A stretch of 64,000 nucleotides of DNA from an uncultured Pelagibacteraceae bacterium (GTDB lineage: Bacteria > Pseudomonadota > Alphaproteobacteria > Pelagibacterales > Pelagibacteraceae), in NCBI GenBank assembly GCA_902557155.1, contig CACDYR010000004.1, positions 17,213 through 81,212 on the forward strand, given 5' to 3'. Of the stretch, positions 45,020 to 53,230 are shown one piece after another (the stretch's first letter is position 1; the number at the start of each line of letters is the position of its first letter). The notes beneath the pieces were generated by a model. It made no database searches. It had not been told where the DNA came from and was given only the letters and a program-made list of their open reading frames with translations. Made by a program: the position numbers and the translations under genes.

Positions 45020-45451
45020 ATGTTTTTAAAATTTTTAGAAAAAATTGGTAGAAAAAAAGTTGTATTAGATAGAGGACCTTCACATCCAAATTTTAAAGAG
45101 GCAAAGCCTTGGATGAACCGTTACTATGTTTTGATGAGGTATCGACCTAAATGGTTTCCATTCAATATATTAATTCATGAGATGCTAGCAGATGACCATG
45201 GAGAAGGAGTTCATAATCACACATTTCCTTATATCACTATAATTTTAAGAGGCGGTTATTGGGAAACATTAAGCACTGGCAAGTTTTGGCGTCCACCAGG
45301 GTATATTGGTTTTAGATCAGCAAATAATTTGCATAGAGTAGATTTGGAACCAGGAACTAAACCATTAACTTTATTTATCTCAGGTCCATTCGGGCTAAGG
45401 AAAGGACCAAGATCAGAGTATGGTATTGACTTTAAAACTAAAAAAAATTGA
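45020..45451 (+). CDS. Cupin-like protein, unknown function
   Basis: A 143-residue protein with a single cupin-type barrel. Candidate metal ligands are H65 and H67 (VHNHTFPY) and H105 (NLHRVDL), with GGYWETL between them as in cupin motif 1. No signal peptide. It lies two bases after bamB, and its TGA overlaps the ATG of zapE (TGATG). I do not recognise a specific function. Confidence 0.75.
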   Translation: MFLKFLEKIGRKKVVLDRGPSHPNFKEAKPWMNRYYVLMRYRPKWFPFNILIHEMLADDHGEGVHNHTFPYITIILRGGYWETLSTGKFWRPPGYIGFRSANNLHRVDLEPGTKPLTLFISGPFGLRKGPRSEYGIDFKTKKN

Positions 45452-46506
45452 TGCCAAAAAAATTTGAAAAAGAATTCATATCTTATTGTGAAATTCAAAA
45501 TTTAGAAGTTAATCCTAATCAAATCAAAGTTATTAAAAAATTAGAAGATTACCATAATATTAATTACAAATCATTTTTTTCAAAATTATTTTCCAAACAA
45601 AAAACTAAAAAAGGATTTTATTTATATGGTGGTGTAGGGGTTGGTAAAACAATGATTTTAAATTTCTTTTATCATCATCTTGAAGAAAAAAAATTAAAAA
45701 AACATTTTAATGAATTTATGTTAGGTTTTCATGATTTTGTCCATGAGCAAAAAGAAAAAAATGAAGAAAATGTAATCAATCAATTTGTCAAAAATTTAAA
45801 ATCAAAAGCTTCATTAGTTTATTTTGATGAATTCCAAGTAACAAACATTGTTGATGCAATGATTTTAGGAAAACTATTTGAACAAATATTTAAAGAAGAT
45901 ATTAAAATTATTCTTACTTCAAATACTAAAATTTCAGAACTTTATAAAGAAGGTCTTCAACGTGAACAATTTATACCTTTTATAAAAATAATGGAAGATC
46001 AATCCATCGAGTATGAATTAAAAATTGAGGATGATTATAGAAAATCTAATGATAATCAAAAACAAAGATATTTTTTTCCACTTAATCAAGAAACCAATTT
46101 TAAGATTAATAAATTTTTTAGAACTATAACAAAGGATAAAAAACAATCTTCAATAAAAATTAATGTAAAGGGAAGAGAATTTAAAATAGAAAACTTTTAT
46201 GAGGGAATTGTTAGATGTGACTTTAATCAACTTTGTGATCAAAATTTAGGAGCGGAAGATTATTTAGAAATAGTTAAAAACTGTAAATTTATGGTAATAG
46301 ATCAAATACCTCAATTTAATGATGTAAATTCAAATCAACAACAACGTTTTATCACTTTGTTGGATGTAATTTATGATAAAAATATTTCATTAGCAGTTAC
46401 ATCTGATATAAATTTAGATCAATTTACCTCTTCAAGATTATTAGAAAAACCATTTAAACGAACCATTAGTCGTTTGTATGAGCTTACATCGAACGAGTAT
46501 AATTAA
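45451..46506 (+). CDS. zapE: ZapE / AFG1-like cell-division ATPase
   Basis: A 351-residue P-loop ATPase. Walker A GGVGVGKT is at residues 60-67 and Walker B LVYFDEFQV at 122-130, diagnostic of the AFG1/ZapE family. The start at 45451 is preferred over the TTG one codon earlier because it overlaps the upstream stop (TGATG). ZapE acts on the Z-ring in E. coli. It shares one base with the next gene (TAATG). The C-terminal half is lysine-rich, as expected for this AT-rich genome. Confidence 0.9.
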   Translation: MPKKFEKEFISYCEIQNLEVNPNQIKVIKKLEDYHNINYKSFFSKLFSKQKTKKGFYLYGGVGVGKTMILNFFYHHLEEKKLKKHFNEFMLGFHDFVHEQKEKNEENVINQFVKNLKSKASLVYFDEFQVTNIVDAMILGKLFEQIFKEDIKIILTSNTKISELYKEGLQREQFIPFIKIMEDQSIEYELKIEDDYRKSNDNQKQRYFFPLNQETNFKINKFFRTITKDKKQSSIKINVKGREFKIENFYEGIVRCDFNQLCDQNLGAEDYLEIVKNCKFMVIDQIPQFNDVNSNQQQRFITLLDVIYDKNISLAVTSDINLDQFTSSRLLEKPFKRTISRLYELTSNEYN

Positions 46507-46925
46507 TGAAACAAGAATTTTACAATCTTCATATTAAGACCAATGGTCAAAAGTTATATGAATTTACTAATGATACAATTCATTGGATTGGTCAAAATAA
46601 CTTTAAAAATGGTATTCTTAATTTAAGTATTCAGCACACAAGCGCCTCATTAATTGTTCAAGAAAATGCAGATCCAGATGTACAAACAGATTTAATAAAT
46701 TATTTTGATAAATTAGCTCCTATGGATAACAAACTATATGTTCATACTACGGAGGGAAAAGATGATATGCCTGCACATATTAAATCTGCATTAACAAACA
46801 ATCAAATTTCTCTAAGTGTGAAAGATAGTGAATTGTTGCTTGGATCTTGGCAGGGCATATATTTATTTGAACACAGATTAGAGGCTCAAAAAAGAACTAT
46901 AATCCACCATTTTATTGGAGAATAA
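46506..46925 (+). CDS. yjbQ: YjbQ/UPF0047-family protein (secondary thiamine-phosphate synthase activity)
   Basis: A 139-residue cytoplasmic protein of normal family length. Hallmarks are LSIQHTSASLIVQENADPDV (about residues 40-59) with the conserved H and E-N, HTTEGKDDMPAHIKSAL near residue 80, and GTWQGIYLFEHR-like sequence near the end. E. coli YjbQ has weak thiamine-phosphate synthase activity; the true role is unsettled. It is coupled to zapE and ends nine bases from the convergent photolyase. Confidence 0.9.
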   Translation: MKQEFYNLHIKTNGQKLYEFTNDTIHWIGQNNFKNGILNLSIQHTSASLIVQENADPDVQTDLINYFDKLAPMDNKLYVHTTEGKDDMPAHIKSALTNNQISLSVKDSELLLGSWQGIYLFEHRLEAQKRTIIHHFIGE

Positions 46926-46933
46926 AACTAAAT

Positions 46934-48355
46934 TTATTTTTTCTTCAAAGATTGAAACGCTTCAAGAGCTGCAGCTCTAGCTTTTTCATGAATAACAATA
47001 GGACCTGGGTAATCTTTGCCAATAATTGTTTTTATAGCTTCTTGATACTTTAATTCCATTTCCCATGGTTTATGAATAAATTTATTTGGAACATTTTTAA
47101 GTTCAGGAACCCATTTTTTTACATAATTGCCTTCTTTATCAAATTTTTCACCCTGAAGTATTGGATTGAATATTCTAAAATAAGGTGCTGCATCTGCCCC
47201 ACAGCCAGCAACCCATTGCCATTGAGCAACATTATTTGCTTTATTAAAATCTAGTAGACAATTTCTAAAATGCTTCTCACCTTCAGTCCAATTAATTCTC
47301 AAATGTTTGACTAAAAATGAACCAACAACCATTCTTATTCTATTATGCATCCATCCAGTCTCATATAGTTCTCTCATACCTGCATCGACAATAGGATAAC
47401 CGGTCATTCCTCTTTTCCATGCTTTTAAGAATTTCTCATTTTTTGCCCAAGGGAATTTATCAAATTCTTTTCTGAAATTTCCTTTTAAGAATTCAGGGAA
47501 ATAATTAATTAAACTATGCGAAAACTCTCTCCAACCAAGCTCATTAATATATTTTCTATAACCAATTCCTTTTGATTTAATTTCAGAACATTTTTTCCAA
47601 ATACTACCTACATGAATTTGGCCATGTTTGATGTAAGGAGATAATTTAGAGGTTCCTTCGATAGATGGTATATCTCGAGAAGTTCCATAATCCTTAATTT
47701 TATTTTCAATTAAATTTTTTAATATTTTTTTTGAGTCATTTTCTGAAACTTTCCAATATTTTTCAAATTTTTTATACCAATTTTTTTTTGGTAAAATATC
47801 TATTGGTTCAATACACTTTTTAAAAATTGTAATCTTTTTTATTTTCTTTTTAACAATATAGTTTTTGCTTGGTGGTTGATTTAAATAAACTTGCTCCGCA
47901 TTTCTCCAGAAAGGGGTAAACACTTTAAAGGGAGTTCCATCATTTTTTGTTATCTCTTGAAATTCATTTAAAATATTTCCTTTGAAATATTTATAATTGA
48001 TTTCATTTTTAATAAATAAGTCACGTATTTTTTTTCCTTTAGCTATAACATCTGGCTCATAAATTTTGTTCCAATAAACAGAGAGCTTATCCTTTTTATT
48101 AAATTTAGAAAAAATTTCTAATTCGTCACCTTTTACTATTTCAAGATTAATTTTATAATCTGATAATTCTTTCTTTAAGGTTTCTAGAGATTTAAAAACC
48201 CACCATTTTTGAGCTTCTCTTTTGTTATCAAAATCATTGTTATTATAAATATATAATGCAATTACATTATCATGATTTTGTGTTGCAAAAGATAAAGCAG
48301 GATTATTTTCAATTCTAAAATCCTCTCTTATCCAAAAGATACCTGTGCTACTCAT
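46934..48355 (-). CDS. phrB: Deoxyribodipyrimidine photo-lyase (class I)
   Basis: Light-driven DNA repair flavoprotein of 473 residues. The N-terminal antenna domain begins GIFWIREDFRIENNPAL, and the FAD domain carries SKLSPYIKHGQIH (near residue 243), GWREFSHSL, WKRGMTGYPIVDAGMRELYE and WMHNRIRM. The C-terminus WQWVAGCGADAAPYFRIFNP is typical of CPD photolyases. It fits a sunlit-surface lifestyle. It starts four bases after the end of the ammonia-lyase gene. Confidence 0.94.
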   Translation of the reverse strand: MSSTGIFWIREDFRIENNPALSFATQNHDNVIALYIYNNNDFDNKREAQKWWVFKSLETLKKELSDYKINLEIVKGDELEIFSKFNKKDKLSVYWNKIYEPDVIAKGKKIRDLFIKNEINYKYFKGNILNEFQEITKNDGTPFKVFTPFWRNAEQVYLNQPPSKNYIVKKKIKKITIFKKCIEPIDILPKKNWYKKFEKYWKVSENDSKKILKNLIENKIKDYGTSRDIPSIEGTSKLSPYIKHGQIHVGSIWKKCSEIKSKGIGYRKYINELGWREFSHSLINYFPEFLKGNFRKEFDKFPWAKNEKFLKAWKRGMTGYPIVDAGMRELYETGWMHNRIRMVVGSFLVKHLRINWTEGEKHFRNCLLDFNKANNVAQWQWVAGCGADAAPYFRIFNPILQGEKFDKEGNYVKKWVPELKNVPNKFIHKPWEMELKYQEAIKTIIGKDYPGPIVIHEKARAAALEAFQSLKKK

Positions 48356-48359
48356 TGAT

Positions 48360-49490
48360 TTAATTTTGGTTAATTAACTTTTGATACATTTCTTGATCAG
48401 TATCTCCCTCACAACCAAAAACCAAAACATTAGATTTTTCATTTAGATCTAATTTTTCTTTAATTGATTGATCTTCACAACTTGTAATCAGACTGATTAC
48501 TCCAGGCGCTGAATTTTCTCCTGCAATTATTTTATCATCACTAAAGCTTGAATTCCCAAGTAATTTCATAGTTTTTGCAATATCATCATCTGGTAAACTA
48601 ATACAATGTTTAACTGAATTTTTGAGTATTTCCCATGGGACCAATGATACTTCACCACAAGACATACCACCCATTAAGCTTTCTCTTTTAATATCTATTT
48701 TTTCTATTTTTCCAGTTTTAATGCTTTCCATTACACACGCGGCACTATCCGGTTCAACAACTATAATTGTTGGAACATAGTTCAAATATCTTGCAATACC
48801 TGCAACCATGGCAGCAGCCATGCCACCAACACCAGCCTGTAAAATGATGTGAGTTATTTTCTCTCCCTGGATTTGATTAGTTATCTCCTTCATCATTACC
48901 GTATAACCTGCCATTGTATACTTGGGGACGACCATATAATCTTTCCAAGCAACATCCTGAACTATTTGCCAATTATTTTCAGTAGACTGTTTTATGCATT
49001 CCATCAAAGATTTTTCATAATTACCTTTTACTTTTACTACATCTGCTCCAAGTGCGGCCATAGCTTTGCCTCTTGCATCACTTACAAATTCACTAATAAA
49101 TATTTTACATTTTAATCCCAATCTTCTTGCTCCCCAGGCAACAGATCTTCCATGATTACCGGCAGTAGCTGTTGCTACCACTATATCTTTATTTCCCTTG
49201 GTTACTTTTTCTACCGCATAAGCTCCGCCTAAAGCTTTAAAAGATTTTAAATCAAATCTTTTATTCTCATCTTTATAAAAAATTTTGTTTAAATTTAATT
49301 CTTTTGAAAGTTTATTTAAAGAAAGCAGGGGGGTAGGAGAATAACCTTTCCACTCAGAAATACTCTTATAAGCATCATTAATTTCCTCTGAAGTTAGAGA
49401 ACTTAGAATTTCTTTTTTGTTAAACGAGTAATTTTTATTGTCTGTAAATTCGGTGTATTTCCATTGATGACCGTTAGATAATATAGTCAT
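48360..49490 (-). CDS. dpaL: Diaminopropionate ammonia-lyase
   Basis: A fold-type II PLP enzyme of 376 residues, converting 2,3-diaminopropionate to pyruvate and ammonia in characterised members. The PLP lysine is K85 (SFKALGG) in the block DENKRFDLKSFKALGG; TATAGNHGRSVAW and the glycine-rich QAGVGGMAAA follow. YSPTPLL near residue 50 fits DpaL. It is three bases downstream of the glutamine synthetase-type gene. Threonine dehydratase and EutB-type enzymes are relatives; the RFDLKSFKALGG form favours DpaL. Confidence 0.86.
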   Translation of the reverse strand: MTILSNGHQWKYTEFTDNKNYSFNKKEILSSLTSEEINDAYKSISEWKGYSPTPLLSLNKLSKELNLNKIFYKDENKRFDLKSFKALGGAYAVEKVTKGNKDIVVATATAGNHGRSVAWGARRLGLKCKIFISEFVSDARGKAMAALGADVVKVKGNYEKSLMECIKQSTENNWQIVQDVAWKDYMVVPKYTMAGYTVMMKEITNQIQGEKITHIILQAGVGGMAAAMVAGIARYLNYVPTIIVVEPDSAACVMESIKTGKIEKIDIKRESLMGGMSCGEVSLVPWEILKNSVKHCISLPDDDIAKTMKLLGNSSFSDDKIIAGENSAPGVISLITSCEDQSIKEKLDLNEKSNVLVFGCEGDTDQEMYQKLINQN

Positions 49491-49493
49491 TTA

Positions 49494-50819
49494 CTAACAA
49501 TCTAAAGTATTATCTTTTTCCCACTTTGTAACATCTTTTGTTTTATCAAAACTATCTTTTGATATGAATTCATTCATTTCTGAACTTCTTAACTTTATAT
49601 AACTTTCAATAACATCTTTACCAAAAGCATCGTTCATATCTTTATTATTTTTTAATAGATTTAAAGATTGTGCAAGTTCATCAGGTAGTTTGGGTAAGTT
49701 AGGATATTTGGCGTGGTCTTCATACATATTGCAATCCAAAGGTTTACCTGGATCAACTTTATTTTTTAAACCATATAGACCAGCTGCTAAAACACTTGCT
49801 TGCAATAAGTAAGGATTTGCAGAACCATCCATTAATCTTAATTCAAATCTTCCAGGATCAGGAATTCTTATCATGTGTGTTCGATTATTACCTGTGTAAG
49901 AAATACTACTCGGTGACCATGATGCTCCAGATTTTGTAGGTGGTGCATTTATTCTTCTGTAACTATTGATTGTTGGGTTAAAAAACGCAGATAAAGATGA
50001 AGCGTTTTTAATTACTCCACCTAAAAAATTATAGGCCATTTTACTTAAACCAAGTTTATCTTTATTATCTAAGAATTTATTTTTACTACCTTGCCAAATT
50101 GATATGTGAGCATGACAACCATTACCGGTTAAATTTCCAAATGGTTTAGGCATAAATGTTGCTCTTAATCCGTGCTTTTCAGCAATTGTTTTTACCATAA
50201 ACTTAAAAAAGGTATGTCTGTCTGCAGTTTTTAGGCAATCTGAATAATCCCAATTCATTTCAAATTGACCGTTAGCATCCTCGTGGTCGTTTTGATAGGG
50301 GCCCCATCCCATTTCAATCATACAGTCACAAATTTCCTTAATTAAATCATACCTTCTCATTAATGCAGATTGGTCATAACAAGGTTTGGATTGTGTATCT
50401 CTTGGATCTGCAATTGAGTTTCCATCAGGTGAAATTAAAAAATATTCACACTCAACCCCCGATTTCATTGTTAAATTTTGTTTTTTTAGTTTTTTTATTT
50501 GATTTTTTAACATCACTCTGGGTGATGCATCTACAGGTTTGCCATTCATCCATAAGTCAGAAGCTAACCATCCAACTTCTTTATTCCATGGAAGTTGAAT
50601 TAAACTATCTGGATCAGGAATCCCAAACATGTCTGAGTCAGCAGGTGTCATATCTAACCATGCTGCAAATCCAGCAAAACCAGCTCCTGCATTTTGCATT
50701 TCTTTTATTGCATGAGCAGGTACTAATTTTGATCTTAATACACCAAATAAATCTACAAAACTGATTAAAAAATATTTAATTTTTTTTTGCTTAGCAATTT
50801 GAAATAAATTTTTAGACAC
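49494..50819 (-). CDS. glnT: Glutamine synthetase-type ligase (GlnT/GmaS-like)
   Basis: A 441-residue ATP-dependent glutamate-amine ligase. The beta-grasp N-domain begins YFLISFVDLFGVLRSKLVPA; catalytic-domain hallmarks are SGVECEYFL (metal Glu), YQNDHEDANGQFEMNWDY, TGNGCHAHIS and GRFELRL. From memory these blocks fit GlnT and gamma-glutamylmethylamide synthetase (GmaS) of marine and rhizobial bacteria better than the 56462 paralogue does. It lies within the ammonium/methylamine region but is separated from mgsABC by the ammonium transporter. It could ligate ammonia or methylamine to glutamate. Confidence 0.84.
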   Translation of the reverse strand: MSKNLFQIAKQKKIKYFLISFVDLFGVLRSKLVPAHAIKEMQNAGAGFAGFAAWLDMTPADSDMFGIPDPDSLIQLPWNKEVGWLASDLWMNGKPVDASPRVMLKNQIKKLKKQNLTMKSGVECEYFLISPDGNSIADPRDTQSKPCYDQSALMRRYDLIKEICDCMIEMGWGPYQNDHEDANGQFEMNWDYSDCLKTADRHTFFKFMVKTIAEKHGLRATFMPKPFGNLTGNGCHAHISIWQGSKNKFLDNKDKLGLSKMAYNFLGGVIKNASSLSAFFNPTINSYRRINAPPTKSGASWSPSSISYTGNNRTHMIRIPDPGRFELRLMDGSANPYLLQASVLAAGLYGLKNKVDPGKPLDCNMYEDHAKYPNLPKLPDELAQSLNLLKNNKDMNDAFGKDVIESYIKLRSSEMNEFISKDSFDKTKDVTKWEKDNTLDC

Positions 50820-50836
50820 AACTTAAGTTAACATAA

Positions 50837-50986
50837 TTATTTAAAAAAAGATAAAATTGTTTCTTTATAATAAATTAAATTTACAACAATAATTACAATT
50901 ATAGCTAGTATCACACCATACTTAGCTTTAGGAAATGCTACACCTCTCATTTTTGAGGGTCTTAATTCTTCTTTATTATCTTCCAT
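50837..50986 (-). CDS. Small single-helix membrane protein (49 aa)
   Basis: An ATG at 50986 opens a 49-residue frame ending at TAA (50837-50839). The product has a charged N-terminal part (starting MEDNKEELRPSKMRGVAFPK), one strong membrane helix (VILAIIVIIVVNLIYY) and a short basic tail. It lies between a terminator (51000-51029) and the glutamine synthetase-type gene 17 bases further on. There is no clear Shine-Dalgarno site. Architecture is convincing for a real small protein, but it is short and unsupported by homology I can recall. Confidence 0.55.
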   Translation of the reverse strand: MEDNKEELRPSKMRGVAFPKAKYGVILAIIVIIVVNLIYYKETILSFFK

Positions 50987-50999
50987 AAATTTAGAACAT

Positions 51000-51029
51000 A
51001 AAAAAGGGCGCTACATTTAAGTAGCGCCC
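51000..51029 (-). terminator. Intrinsic terminator downstream of the amt operon
   Basis: A perfect 9-bp GC-rich stem GGGCGCTAC / GTAGCGCCC (51006-51014 with 51021-51029), loop ATTTAA, followed on the minus strand by a run of six T. It ends the amt and 76-residue gene transcript before the 49-residue ORF. Confidence 0.9.
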
Positions 51030-51044
51030 AAATTTTAATTTAAA

Positions 51045-51275
51045 TTACCAGTCGGTAATATTGCTTTTGTGATCGTTAGCACTATGTCTTTTTCTAGCAA
51101 GTCTTGAAAGTTCATCACTTTCCGATTTTGCTGTTAGAATGTGCCAACCAACCCATAAGATCAATGCAATTATTACCAGTATGCCTTCAACAGATCCAGC
51201 ACCAGGGTAAATTGCACCAGCAACTTCTTCTGCTGGCTTATTAAGGTGATCTATCCAGTTTGTAACTGTAGCCAT
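51045..51275 (-). CDS. Small membrane protein co-encoded with the ammonium transporter (76 aa)
   Basis: A 76-residue protein with one membrane helix (GILVIIALILWVGWHIL, about residues 29-45) flanked by a short outer part and a charged C-terminal tail ending in DW. It starts 11 bases after the amt stop with a GGAGGAAA ribosome-binding site and is followed by a strong terminator, so it is the second and last gene of the amt operon. This is the place where GlnK/PII is usually found, but this protein is not PII. I do not recognise the family. Confidence 0.78.
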   Translation of the reverse strand: MATVTNWIDHLNKPAEEVAGAIYPGAGSVEGILVIIALILWVGWHILTAKSESDELSRLARKRHSANDHKSNITDW

Positions 51276-51286
51276 ATTTTCCTCCT

Positions 51287-52687
51287 TTACCTGGTTGCAG
51301 ATGAAACTGCTTTTTCATCTTCTTTAGCAGATTCCATCATTTCATAGTCTAATCCAGCTATCTCAACTTCACGTGGGATTCTTAATTTGCCCATTCCGTT
51401 AAGAACTTTAGCTATGATGTAGCCTGGTATTAGTCCAAGAACAACGAACATTATTAATGCTCCGATGAACTGTCCTAATGGATTAATTGTTGCATAAGTT
51501 GTTCCGTCCCACATAGCACCAACACTGTAACCAGATGATGGATAACCATTTAAGACAAAACCACAAATAACAAGACCTACAAATCCAGCATAACCATGCA
51601 CTGCTACGGCACCAACTGCATCATCAATTTTGAACTTACGTTCAACCCAGTAATGTAGTTTGTATGCAATAACAACACCGATCATACCAATGATCATTGC
51701 TTGAATTGGGTGATATAAATCATTTCCAGCTGAAGCACAGATCACACCTGCTAGACCACTTGAGTAAGTCCAGAAAGGATCTCCTTTAGCAATCCAGTAT
51801 CCAGCCAATAATCCTCCTGATAATGACATCAAGAAGTTAAATGTAATACCACTAAGTGTAGTAGGCGTTACGTAGATATTAGTTGCTGTCCAGTAAGATA
51901 TACCTTCCATACCATACTCAGGTCCTAAGTCGAAAATAGGTATGTTACATGCTGCGTAAAATCCCCAGAAACCAGTATAAATTAAAAATAATCCAACTGT
52001 TACTAACCAAGGATTTCTTGGTCCGATGTTTCTTGGTTCACCGCTAGACGAAAACTTACCAATTCTTGGTCCTAAAACCATTAGAACACCTAAAGCAAAT
52101 CCACCCGCAATTGCGTGAATTACGCCTGATGCATAAGCATCGTGATATCCTAGAAGTTTCAACATCCAACCGTCGAAGTGCCATCCCCATGCAGCATCAA
52201 TTGTCCAAAATACAGAACCAATTGCAATTGCTAATATACCAAATGCAAAAGTCGTAATTCTTTCAATGATAGCTCCAGAAACGATGGAAGCAGCTGTCCA
52301 AGAGAAAAGTAAAAAGGCAGCCCAGAAGACACCAGAAATGTGGTCTCCTAAATTGACAGCCATTAAATCACTTGTAGCAGTATACCATGTAGCACTAAAT
52401 GCAGATTCGTCTGTAACTAGTGCAGCACTTTCATTCATTATTGATGGTGCTAATCCAGGTCCTGTTGGAAAAGCCCAGTAAATCCACCAACCAAATAAAA
52501 ACCACGTTACTGTTACCAATGGTATCAGCATCGTATTTTTCATAAGAGTATGTTGATGGTGTTTGTATCGAGAAGCTCCAACTTCATACATACAGAAACC
52601 GACGTGAATTAAAAACATCAGTACCACTGTCACCCAGTAGTAAAATTCCGTAAATATGGTTGTAAGAGCACCTAACTGATCAGTCAT
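51287..52687 (-). CDS. amt: Ammonium/methylammonium transporter (Amt family, marine subtype)
   Basis: An 11-helix Amt channel of 466 residues. The twin-histidine pore is represented by the His in SGVIHAIAGG (near residue 190) and the His in AVAVHGYAGF (near 360); HDAYASGVIH corresponds to the region of the conserved Asp of Amt proteins. The sequence differs from AmtB in many loops and looks like the separate marine Amt subtype I remember from SAR11-type genomes. It lies between mgsABC and a small membrane protein; it may also carry methylammonium. Confidence 0.9.
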   Translation of the reverse strand: MTDQLGALTTIFTEFYYWVTVVLMFLIHVGFCMYEVGASRYKHHQHTLMKNTMLIPLVTVTWFLFGWWIYWAFPTGPGLAPSIMNESAALVTDESAFSATWYTATSDLMAVNLGDHISGVFWAAFLLFSWTAASIVSGAIIERITTFAFGILAIAIGSVFWTIDAAWGWHFDGWMLKLLGYHDAYASGVIHAIAGGFALGVLMVLGPRIGKFSSSGEPRNIGPRNPWLVTVGLFLIYTGFWGFYAACNIPIFDLGPEYGMEGISYWTATNIYVTPTTLSGITFNFLMSLSGGLLAGYWIAKGDPFWTYSSGLAGVICASAGNDLYHPIQAMIIGMIGVVIAYKLHYWVERKFKIDDAVGAVAVHGYAGFVGLVICGFVLNGYPSSGYSVGAMWDGTTYATINPLGQFIGALIMFVVLGLIPGYIIAKVLNGMGKLRIPREVEIAGLDYEMMESAKEDEKAVSSATR

Positions 52688-52756
52688 ATTCTCTCTCCAT
52701 ATTAGTTTTCGAGAGCGTATTAAATTTTGTGATTCGATACAAATATAAAAACTTTT

Positions 52757-52784
52757 AAAAACCTAGCTTGTGCACTAGGTTTTT
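52757..52784 (-). terminator. Probable terminator of the mgs operon
   Basis: AAAAACCTAG / CTAGGTTTTT (52757-52766 with 52775-52784) with an 8-base loop. The GC core is short, but the T-run follows it on the minus strand. It separates the mgs operon from amt. Because of its symmetry it could also act on the plus strand. Confidence 0.55.
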
Positions 52785-52811
52785 AAAAAAAATCAACTTT
52801 TAATTGAAATA

Positions 52812-53222
52812 TTAAAATTTTAAATAAGCTTTTTTCAAATCAACAAGTGGATGTTTTGGAGACATTTGAAACTTAACTAAAAGTTCTCTTGCAATCATAT
52901 CTCTATCTTGTTGATTATTTGGGAGTTTAATTGACTTTGGAATTGTAACCCAACCATTTGCATTTCTACAGAATACAGCAGGTCTATCTTCTTCATAACC
53001 CATATGTACATCTTCCAACCAATTTAAATCATCCCATCCCATCGCCTCTATATATTTCTTAAGAAATGGAGTTAGCTTAGAATAGTCCGGTAAAAGATTA
53101 ACATCGTATCTGTAACCAATAGACTGACCAATCATTTTTTCTCTGGCAGTCTCTTTCTTTTTACCTAACTGACCTTTGATCTCTTTTGTTTTTGCTACTT
53201 TTTTACTTTTTTTCTTTGGCAT
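52812..53222 (-). CDS. Unknown protein downstream of mgsC (136 aa)
   Basis: I do not recognise this 136-residue soluble protein. The first 30 residues are lysine-rich (MPKKKSKKVAKTKEIK), and the rest is a mixed domain with MGWDDLNWLEDVHMGYEEDR near residue 60 and NANGWVTIPKSIKLP near 87. Its first nine residues, MPKKKSKKV, are identical to those of MgsC, eight bases upstream on the same transcript. Position suggests an accessory subunit of the glutamate synthase-like complex; this is inference. Confidence 0.72.
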   Translation of the reverse strand: MPKKKSKKVAKTKEIKGQLGKKKETAREKMIGQSIGYRYDVNLLPDYSKLTPFLKKYIEAMGWDDLNWLEDVHMGYEEDRPAVFCRNANGWVTIPKSIKLPNNQQDRDMIARELLVKFQMSPKHPLVDLKKAYLKF

Positions 53223-53230
53223 AGTTACCT

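Noticed and set aside
50363..50764. A 133-codon plus-strand frame opposite the glutamine synthetase-type gene
   Set aside because: Antisense shadow rich in Leu/Gln/Ile from the AT-rich complement, with no start signal.
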